Assembly: GCA_023954795.1 (NCBI GenBank)
Contig: JAGSHA010000111.1
Coordinates: 1-9,088, forward strand
DNA length: 9,088 nt
Source: Oceanospirillaceae bacterium
Lineage (GTDB): Bacteria; Pseudomonadota; Gammaproteobacteria; Pseudomonadales; Balneatricaceae
Direction of reading: 5' to 3'
Of this stretch, positions 1 through 5,049 are shown one piece after another. Numbering within the stretch: position 1 is the first letter of the stretch; every line of letters begins with the position of its first letter. The position numbers were made by a program, and so were the translations under genes. Below the pieces are notes generated by a model, which was not told the origin of the DNA, did no database searches, and saw only the letters and a program-made list of their open reading frames with translations.

Positions 1-1
1 G

Positions 2-403
2 ACTGTACTGGCTTCAGTCTTTCTGTTTGGCGATATCGACGTTCCAAAATGGCTGTTTAATACGACCAAACTGATTGGTGACCTGACCATACCGCTGATG
101 CTGTTTACGCTGGGGGTATCACTTGCAAGCTTAAAGATGGGCAGCCTGAAAACCGCCGTTGCTTTATCGTGTTTGCGTCTTGGAATGGGCTTCGGCGTAG
201 GCGTTGGGATTGTTGCAGCGATGGGGTTTACAGGTCCGGCTGCGGGCGTGGTGATTGTTCAATGTGCGTTACCAGCCGCCGTATTCAGTTACCTGTTTGC
301 TCAGCTTTATGATCAGCGTGCAGAAGAGGTGGCGGGGGTCGTTATCGTATCGACGTTTATGGGTTTTGCGGCGCTGCCTGCATTGCTCTGGTACGTGCTG
401 TGA
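2..403 (+). CDS. AEC-family (auxin efflux carrier type) transporter, C-terminal part
   Basis: The open frame runs in from the left edge, so the start lies outside the window; 133 residues are visible. They are almost entirely hydrophobic membrane segments separated by short polar turns. Segment starts read IPLMLFTLGVSLA, then a Gly-rich helix, then VQCALPAAVFSYLFAQ, and last VAGVVIVSTFMGF followed by ALPALLWYVL. The conserved P-x-M-x-x-x-x-G-x-S/L turn and the ALPAA..S..FA.Y pattern are typical of the C-terminal half of AEC permeases, which are inner-membrane secondary carriers, often for dicarboxylates, malonate or auxin-like acids. The substrate cannot be read from this fragment. The gene ends in GTGCTG-TGA, and the TGA is the first triplet of a 15-bp tandem repeat. 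The TetR gene that follows is on the opposite strand and convergent, so it is not in the same transcript. Confidence 0.85.
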   Translation, partial: TVLASVFLFGDIDVPKWLFNTTKLIGDLTIPLMLFTLGVSLASLKMGSLKTAVALSCLRLGMGFGVGVGIVAAMGFTGPAAGVVIVQCALPAAVFSYLFAQLYDQRAEEVAGVVIVSTFMGFAALPALLWYVL

Positions 404-445
404 TGATAGAAGCTGTGATGATAGAAGCTGTGATGATAGAAGCTG
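397..445. repeat. 15-bp tandem repeat, about 3.3 copies, carrying triple stop codons
   Basis: The unit TGATGATAGAAGCTG occurs three times without mismatch at 401-415, 416-430 and 431-445. The period extends four bases leftwards (GCTG, 397-400) into the last codons of the carrier gene. In the carrier frame each unit reads TGA TGA TAG AAG CTG, so the gene ends in nine in-frame stop codons spread over three units. The unit length is a multiple of three. Replication slippage is the simplest origin. I see no sign that it encodes protein or forms a hairpin. Confidence 0.9.
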
Positions 446-475
446 GATAGGCCCGCGTATCACACGCCGAAGGCA

Positions 476-488
476 TCGGTGTCACCGA
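476..488. repeat. Short perfect palindrome between convergent genes
   Basis: TCGGTG-T-CACCGA is a 13-bp perfect dyad with a single central base, lying between the convergent carrier and TetR genes. A one-base loop is too tight for a normal intrinsic terminator, and no T-run follows on either strand. It could be a protein-binding dyad or chance. The rest of 446-515 shows nothing recognisable. Confidence 0.3.
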
Positions 489-515
489 AGATGTAAGCCA
501 TTCAGTGCCGCTCCA

Positions 516-1094
516 TCACTCGCTTAAGCACTCAAACACATCATTGATCAGCTCATCGATGTTGGCGTCACTATTCGCACGGGCGTACACACGCAGACCT
601 ATCAGCTGCATCTGTAAGAAACGCGCCATGCGCCTGACATCTCTGTTGCGATCCAGCTCGCCCTGCTCCTGAGCCTGCAGCAACACGGCCGCAAACGCGC
701 CTTCCATAACACCCAATAAGCGTTTCGCTTCCTCTAACAACATCCCGTTGTCTTCAGTCAGCTCAGAAATTGTTTTAACCAGCATACACATTTCACTGGG
801 TGCGGTTTCACCATCCTGCAGCGCATCCCGCATAAAATGCTTCAGGGCATCCACGGGTGACCCATAAGCATCAGTGTATTCAGACAGACGGGCAACACCG
901 GATTCGGCGTAATACTGCAACGCCTCTTTAAACAACCCCTCTTTGCTGCCAAAGGTTGCGTAAATACTCCCCGGACGCATGTCGATATGCTCCTGAAGAT
1001 GACGCATAGATGTGGCGTGGAAGCCTTTCTCCCAAAAAAGGTGCGTCGCCTTTTTAACGGTGGCGCATCGATCATGTCTTGCAGGGTTAGGCAT
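516..1094 (-). CDS. TetR/AcrR-family transcriptional repressor
   Basis: This 192-residue protein has the usual TetR length. Residues about 7-55 form the TetR DNA-binding domain: an A..LF.EKGFHATSM first helix, then the helix-turn-helix, with the PGSIYATFGSKEGLFKEAL signature at 41-59. The rest is an all-helical ligand-binding and dimerisation domain. The ATG at 1094 is preceded by an AAGGTGAT ribosome site at good distance. Cysteines lie at 10, 103 and 189. Cys103, in the MCMLVKT stretch, sits roughly where NemR-type repressors carry CLxxN-type motifs with a redox-sensing cysteine; that alignment is from memory and is inference. The gene is divergent from two glutathione S-transferase genes and shares a promoter region holding two palindromic operators, so it very probably represses both itself and the GST pair. 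The inducer is unknown; an electrophile, quinone or hypochlorite-type signal would fit the target genes. Confidence 0.93.
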   Translation of the reverse strand: MPNPARHDRCATVKKATHLFWEKGFHATSMRHLQEHIDMRPGSIYATFGSKEGLFKEALQYYAESGVARLSEYTDAYGSPVDALKHFMRDALQDGETAPSEMCMLVKTISELTEDNGMLLEEAKRLLGVMEGAFAAVLLQAQEQGELDRNRDVRRMARFLQMQLIGLRVYARANSDANIDELINDVFECLSE

Positions 1095-1121
1095 ATCATC
1101 ACCTTTTGAACATTTGCTAAA

Positions 1122-1150
1122 ATTTTAACTTGAACGACTGTTCACGTCCA
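1122..1150 (-). promoter_or_regulatory. Predicted sigma-70 promoter of the TetR gene
   Basis: On the minus strand, TGGACG (1150-1145, 4 of 6 matches to TTGACA), a 17-bp spacer and TAAAAT (1127-1122, 5 of 6 matches to TATAAT) give a good promoter reading into the repressor gene, with a predicted leader of about 20 nt. The 17-bp spacer contains operator palindrome 1 entire, so bound repressor would block RNA polymerase. This is read by eye and not tested. Confidence 0.55.
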
Positions 1151-1183
1151 GTTAGGATACAGAAATGAACAGTCGTTCAAGTT
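1127..1183. promoter_or_regulatory. Dual TetR operator: perfect 18-bp inverted repeat with 21-bp spacer
   Basis: AACTTGAACGACTGTTCA (1127-1144) is repeated as its exact reverse complement at 1166-1183. Each arm contains its own palindrome TGAAC-N4-GTTCA (1131-1144 and 1166-1179), the form of many TetR-family operators; the two palindrome centres are 35 bp apart. The first lies in the spacer of the TetR promoter and overlaps the -35 of the GST promoter. The second starts at about the predicted GST transcription start. This supports autoregulation plus repression of the GST genes by the adjacent TetR protein. A lone half-site-like TTGAACA lies near 1106. Confidence 0.82.
1130..1158 (+). promoter_or_regulatory. 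Predicted sigma-70 promoter of the GST gene pair
   Basis: TTGAAC (1130-1135, 4 of 6) and TAGGAT (1153-1158, 4 of 6) are separated by exactly 17 bp on the plus strand. The -35 lies inside operator 1, and the predicted start at about 1165 abuts operator 2. The implied leader before the first GST gene is about 145 nt. The hexamers are moderate matches; their spacing and the operator positions are the main support. Confidence 0.5.
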
Positions 1184-1308
1184 CGATATTGCGGGATAAA
1201 CCAAGCCTTCTTATCCGCGAAAACGAATGAACGATCAAATAACCAGACATGATCCTGAACAGCACTTCATGCGTGCGACGTTCTGAATCGCAGACTTTCG
1301 AGAGACTT

Positions 1309-2169
1309 ATGAGCAAAGAATACGTACCACCACAGGTTTGGACATTCGACGCTGAGAACGGCGGCGACTGGGGCAAGATCAATCGTCCGATATCGGGCGC
1401 AACCCATGAGGCTAAACTACCTCAGGGAAAACACCCCTTGCAGCTGTACTCAATGGGCACGCCCAATGGTCAGAAAGTCACCATTATGTTGGAGGAGATA
1501 CTTGCACTCGGTCAGCAGGACGCAGAATACGATGCGCATCTTATTCGTATTGGAGAAGGTGATCAGTTTTCCAGCGGCTTTGTGGAAGTGAACCCTAATT
1601 CGAAGATTCCAGCCTTGTTGGATGTATCCGGCGAACAGCCAGTGCGGGTATTCGAGTCAGGTTCCATTTTGCTCTATCTGGCTGAAAAGTTCGGGCTCTT
1701 CCTGCCACAAAATATATCCGAACGCACAGAGGTTCTTAACTGGCTGTTTTGGCTGCAGGGTTCTGCCCCTTACCTCGGTGGCGGCTTTGGACACTTCTAT
1801 TCTTACGCACCTGTAAAAATTGAATACGCGATCGACCGCTTCACCATGGAAGTAAAGCGCCAGCTTGATCTGTTAGACAAGCAGCTCGCGAAAACACGTT
1901 TTATTGCAGGAGACGACTACAGCATCGCAGATATAGCGATCTGGCCGTGGTATGGCAACGTGGTACGGGGGACTGCTTACAACGCAGCAGAATTCTTAGA
2001 TGCAGAAACCTACACACACGTTCAGCGCTGGGCGGAAGACATTGCACAACGTCCGGCCGTACAGCGGGGTGCCATTGTGAATCGTACGTGGGGAGAGCCT
2101 TGGGAAATGCTTGCGGAACGTCATGAAGCATCCGATATAGACGCGGTATTGAAGCTCAAAAACACATAA
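1309..2169 (+). CDS. yghU: YghU-type glutathione S-transferase (nu-class, disulfide-bond reductase type)
   Basis: At 286 residues the protein matches E. coli YghU closely in length and sequence throughout. It has the family's N-terminal extension (about 1-44, with WTFD and NRPISG..HE), then a thioredoxin-like GST domain and an all-helical C-terminal domain. The glutathione site is seen as TPNGQK (51-56), NPNSKIP with the cis-proline at 101, and ESGSILLYLAEK (116-127). YghU proteins bind glutathione through Thr/Asn rather than a catalytic Tyr, Ser or Cys, and have good disulfide-reductase activity. This copy contains no cysteine. I chose the ATG at 1309, preceded by a modest GAGAG site, because homologues begin there; an in-frame ATG at 1249 adds 20 unrelated residues and lacks a ribosome site. 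It is the first gene of a two-gene GST unit under the TetR operator. Role: cytosolic thiol/disulfide and peroxide or electrophile detoxification. Confidence 0.93.
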   Translation: MSKEYVPPQVWTFDAENGGDWGKINRPISGATHEAKLPQGKHPLQLYSMGTPNGQKVTIMLEEILALGQQDAEYDAHLIRIGEGDQFSSGFVEVNPNSKIPALLDVSGEQPVRVFESGSILLYLAEKFGLFLPQNISERTEVLNWLFWLQGSAPYLGGGFGHFYSYAPVKIEYAIDRFTMEVKRQLDLLDKQLAKTRFIAGDDYSIADIAIWPWYGNVVRGTAYNAAEFLDAETYTHVQRWAEDIAQRPAVQRGAIVNRTWGEPWEMLAERHEASDIDAVLKLKNT

Positions 2170-2212
2170 ATCTAAGCACCCTAAAACGCTGCTCAGTTTA
2201 AAGGACACCATC

Positions 2213-2887
2213 ATGTTGAAGTTTTACTTTCACCCGACTCCCAACCCAATGAAGGTCGCTCTGTTTCTCGCCGAATCCGGTCTGGAATACGAAGTCATCG
2301 CCGTGGATACCCGTAAAGGAGAGCAGCATTCTCCAGATTTCAGGCAGATTAATCCAAACGCTAAAGTCCCAGCAATCGACGATAACGGAACCATCGTCTT
2401 CGATTCGAACGCGATTCTTCTATATCTTGCGGAAAAAACCGGGCAGTTTCTTGTTAAGGAAGAAGACCGTGGTCAGTTGCTGTCCTGGCTGATGTTTATC
2501 GCATCCGGCTTAGGTCCCTATTCCGGGCAAGCGGTTCACTTCCAACATGCCGCGCCTGAGAAAAGCCCCTATGCGATCAATCGCTACCGTCGTGAAGCAC
2601 AGCGACATTATCAGATCCTTGATGATCGCCTCGCTGATCGGGAATTTATCGTGGGTGGTACCTATTCTATTGTTGATATCGCCGCCTGGGGCTGGATCGA
2701 TAAGGTCATCCCTGTGCTGGGGGAAGGCGAACTGGAACATTACCCTAATCTGAAACGCTGGTTCCAGACAGTTGATGCACGCCCAGCGGTCGCCAAAGCC
2801 CGAAACGTTGGCAGTGATATCAGCTTTAAATCTGACGTTGATGAAGAAACGAAACGCGCCCTCTTCCCGCAGAACTATCCATCCTAA
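2213..2887 (+). CDS. YfcG-like glutathione S-transferase
   Basis: This 224-residue GST is homologous to the upstream YghU protein and resembles E. coli YfcG, without the YghU N-terminal extension. The N-terminal thioredoxin-like domain (about 1-80) shows FHPTPNPMK (T9-P10-N11, the glutathione-contacting turn), NPNAKVP with cis-proline 53, and FDSNAILLYLAEK. This last replaces the usual ESGA with DSNA. The helical C-terminal domain has YAINRY and the SIVDIAAWGW N-capping region. E. coli YfcG has a Cys in the corresponding DIACW stretch; here it is Ala, and the whole protein lacks cysteine, consistent with disulfide-reductase chemistry carried by bound glutathione. It starts 43 bp after yghU with AAAGGA seven bases before the ATG, so the two are probably co-transcribed and co-repressed. 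The exact substrate is unknown. Confidence 0.9.
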   Translation: MLKFYFHPTPNPMKVALFLAESGLEYEVIAVDTRKGEQHSPDFRQINPNAKVPAIDDNGTIVFDSNAILLYLAEKTGQFLVKEEDRGQLLSWLMFIASGLGPYSGQAVHFQHAAPEKSPYAINRYRREAQRHYQILDDRLADREFIVGGTYSIVDIAAWGWIDKVIPVLGEGELEHYPNLKRWFQTVDARPAVAKARNVGSDISFKSDVDEETKRALFPQNYPS

Positions 2888-2902
2888 GACGCCAGCATAA
2901 CC

Positions 2903-2954
2903 AAGGCAGTGACTTCAATGCCCAACATCACGATGCAGTTTGAAGTCACGCCTT
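2903..2954. terminator. Probable bidirectional terminator hairpin between convergent genes
   Basis: AAGGC-(A)-GTGACTTCAA (2903-2918) pairs with TTGAAGTCACGCCTT (2940-2954). This gives a 15-bp stem with one bulged A and a 21-nt loop. It sits between the end of the second GST gene and the convergent end of the isomerase gene, the expected place for a shared terminator. No proper T-run follows on either strand, so termination might be weak or factor-assisted. Confidence 0.6.
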
Positions 2955-2981
2955 TCAGCGGAGAGATGACACCCCGCGTTG

Positions 2982-3557
2982 TTAGCTCAGCGCTTCAATC
3001 ACGAAATCGATGCGGTCCTGCCCCCAAAACACCTCTTCACCCACAATAAAGGTTGGCACACCAAAACCGCCCTTTTCGATCAATTCAGCGGTATTTTCCG
3101 CCAAAGTCGCCGTTGATTGCGGCTGATCTATCACCTCTGACAGGCCGAACTTGTCGACCTGTGAAGCAATAAAGTCTGGATCAGCGATATCTGCATCCTC
3201 ACACCACAAACCGCGACCGATACTGATCGCCATCTCCAGCCCCTGACCTTTCTCCTTCTCAGCAGACAACACCAGTGCGTCAGCAAGCGTTTCGTTGCAA
3301 GGATAGTGCGCGGGGTGCAAATTGATGGGAATACTCAAACGCTGACTCCAGCGCGTTAACTCCTGCAACCGATAGGTTTGCCGGTTGGGCGAACGTTTCT
3401 TCAACGGTAATCCGCCCGTCTCATCAAACAGGCGGGCAATTTCGATCGGTTTTACGATCAGATCAAAATCATGATCAGACCGCACACGAAGTAGCTGCTC
3501 TGCTGCAAACAATGACCAAGGTGAATTAAGACAGAAATAATACTCTACACTCGCCAT
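2982..3557 (-). CDS. 2-hydroxychromene-2-carboxylate isomerase / kappa-class GST-like (DsbA family)
   Basis: This 191-residue protein has the thioredoxin-fold-with-helical-insert layout of HCCA isomerases and kappa GSTs. The N-terminus reads VEYYFCLNSPWSLFAAEQL; Ser12 in NSPWS is at the position of the catalytic or GSH-activating serine. Other marks are the KPIEIARLFDETGG stretch, a helical insert, and near the end GGFGVPTFIVGEEVFWGQDR with the cis-proline motif VPT (167-169). True HCCA isomerases act in naphthalene degradation, but most chromosomal members have unknown substrates, so the name is a family label. I chose the ATG at 3557 because GAGGA lies six bases upstream and the start fits homologues. 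An in-frame ATG at 3599 would add 14 residues without a visible ribosome site. The gene follows the E2 gene on the same strand with a 78-bp gap, so read-through from E1-E2 is possible but not certain. Confidence 0.88.
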   Translation of the reverse strand: MASVEYYFCLNSPWSLFAAEQLLRVRSDHDFDLIVKPIEIARLFDETGGLPLKKRSPNRQTYRLQELTRWSQRLSIPINLHPAHYPCNETLADALVLSAEKEKGQGLEMAISIGRGLWCEDADIADPDFIASQVDKFGLSEVIDQPQSTATLAENTAELIEKGGFGVPTFIVGEEVFWGQDRIDFVIEALS

Positions 3558-3635
3558 ACTGCGTCCTCGTTGAATCATTCCATTTTCAAATATGAGCAAA
3601 CGGATAGCAGCTTACCAGACACTACCCGCTTCACG

Positions 3636-4952
3636 TTAGAGCAACGCCTGCCGGATATCCTTCAACATGGCATGAAGATAGGCCATAAAACGCCCCGCAT
3701 CACCGCCATTAATCGCCCGATGATCAAACGAGAGACATAACGGCAACATCGTCGCAGGCACAAACTGCTCACCCTCCCATACGGGTTTGATGGCCGACTT
3801 GGCGATACCAAGAATCGCCACTTCAGGTCCGTTGATAATCGGCGTAAATCCTGTCCCACCAATTGCTCCCATACTGGAGATGGTAAAACAACCACCCTGC
3901 ATATCGGCCACGCTGAGTTTACGATCACGTGCCCTCTGACTCAGATCTGCAATTTCCAGCGACAGCTCACTAATGTTCTTTTTATCGGCATCACGAACCA
4001 CCGGCACCACCAGCCCCGCAGGAGAGTCCACAGCAAAACCTATATGGACGTAGGATTTGCTGATCAGTTGGTCATTCGCCGGATCAAGTGCCACATTAAA
4101 CTGCGGGAACTGGCGTAACGCCCGGGCAACAATCGCAATCATAAACGGCAGCAATGTAGGCCGACGTGGTAAACCCTGTGCGTCGGGATCAATCGACCGG
4201 CGAAACGCCTCAAGGTCGTCGATCACGACCTCATCGAACAAAGTCACATGGGGGATGTTCAGCCAGCAGCGGCTCATATGTGCAGCGGTTGCTTTGGCGA
4301 TGCCCGATAACGGTTGCTGCTCAACCTCACCATAACGCGTGAAGTCTTCCAGCGGGATCACCGGAATACCCTGCCCCTGAACGGCAGCAGGTACCGGCTT
4401 ATCTGCGGTCAGCCGCTGTTTAGCATAGGCTTTCAGATCTTCTTTCAGAATACGGCCGCGCTTACCACTACCAGACAGTTCCAGCAGATCTATCCCCAGT
4501 TCACGCGCCAGCTTGCGTACCGCCGGGCCTGCATTAATCTCGCCCCCCGATATGACAGGTGTCTCACCTGAGATAATCGGAGGCTGAACCAACGGCGCTG
4601 ATACTATGGATTTCTCCTGCATCACCTCTTCCGGCTCAGGCTCTGATGCGGTAGGTGTTTTCGTAGCCGCCTCCACCGCCGACTCCCCCAGACGTAGCTC
4701 GGCGTCGTTCTCCTGAATCTGAGCCAGCTCCAGTTCCAGTAAAGGTGTCCCTGTTGCGATCTCGGCGCCCAGCTTCACTAACCAGCGTCTGATCGTTCCA
4801 TCTACAGGCGATGGCACCTCCATGGAGGCCTTATCTGATTCCAGCACCAATAAAGGATCACCCTCAGAAACCTCATCACCGGGTGTTGTAAACAACTCGA
4901 CGACTTCACCGCTTCCATCAGTCTCGGGCATAAAAATGGTTTGTATTGTCAT
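3636..4952 (-). CDS. aceF: Dihydrolipoamide acyltransferase (E2) of a 2-oxoacid dehydrogenase complex, AceF type, single lipoyl domain
   Basis: This 438-residue E2 transfers the acyl group from E1 to CoA and forms the core of the complex. The order is one lipoyl domain (about 1-77, lipoylated lysine K41 in ESDKASMEVP), an Ala/Pro/Glu-rich linker (80-140), a peripheral-subunit-binding domain (about 141-178, GPAVRKLARELG ... GKRGRILKEDL), a second linker, and the acyltransferase domain (about 205-438). The active-site motif is DHRAINGGDAGRF, with His411 as general base and Asn415 where many E2s have Asp; Asn also occurs in Azotobacter/Pseudomonas E2p. Enterobacterial AceF carries three lipoyl domains and Pseudomonas-type usually two, so this protein is short. 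GGAGAT lies seven bases upstream of the ATG. It follows the E1 gene by 97 bp on the same strand. It could serve pyruvate or another 2-oxo acid. Confidence 0.9.
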   Translation of the reverse strand: MTIQTIFMPETDGSGEVVELFTTPGDEVSEGDPLLVLESDKASMEVPSPVDGTIRRWLVKLGAEIATGTPLLELELAQIQENDAELRLGESAVEAATKTPTASEPEPEEVMQEKSIVSAPLVQPPIISGETPVISGGEINAGPAVRKLARELGIDLLELSGSGKRGRILKEDLKAYAKQRLTADKPVPAAVQGQGIPVIPLEDFTRYGEVEQQPLSGIAKATAAHMSRCWLNIPHVTLFDEVVIDDLEAFRRSIDPDAQGLPRRPTLLPFMIAIVARALRQFPQFNVALDPANDQLISKSYVHIGFAVDSPAGLVVPVVRDADKKNISELSLEIADLSQRARDRKLSVADMQGGCFTISSMGAIGGTGFTPIINGPEVAILGIAKSAIKPVWEGEQFVPATMLPLCLSFDHRAINGGDAGRFMAYLHAMLKDIRQALL

Positions 4953-4977
4953 TGCTCATCTCCACGCAATCAGCACA

Positions 4978-5012
4978 CCGCTCAGGCAGTACATCGGTCT
5001 ATGCCCAAGCGG
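4978..5012 (-). other. Imperfect hairpin in the E1-E2 intergenic gap
   Basis: CCGCT (4978-4982) pairs with AGCGG (5008-5012), and GGCA (4985-4988) with TGCC (5002-5005). The two stems are separated by a symmetric 2x2 internal loop and capped by 13 nt. It lies between the E1 stop and the E2 ribosome site. It could stabilise or tune the E1-E2 message or cause partial termination, but in the transcribed (minus) direction no T-run follows. Weak evidence. Confidence 0.3.
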
Positions 5013-5049
5013 TTTTCATCAAAGTTAAAGTGTGTGTTGGCTAATCCGT

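Noticed and set aside
446..515. Phage or integrative-element attachment site near the tandem repeat
   Set aside because: No tRNA gene, integrase or matching direct repeat is present in the window.
255..527. Plus-strand frame with repeated DDRSC units as a repeat protein
   Set aside because: It is the out-of-frame reading of the carrier gene and the 15-bp tandem repeat, with no ribosome site or plausible fold.
1227..1286. 19-codon upstream ORF in the long leader of yghU as a leader peptide
   Set aside because: No ribosome binding site, no amino-acid run or paired hairpins that would indicate attenuation.
1249..1308. 20-residue N-terminal extension of yghU from the ATG at 1249
   Set aside because: YghU homologues start near the ATG at 1309, which has a GAGAG site; the 1249 ATG has none.
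3720..4011. Asn instead of Asp in the E2 catalytic motif (DHRAINGG) as a sign of an inactive enzyme
   Set aside because: Asn at this position is natural in active E2p proteins such as the Azotobacter/Pseudomonas type, so it is not evidence of inactivation.
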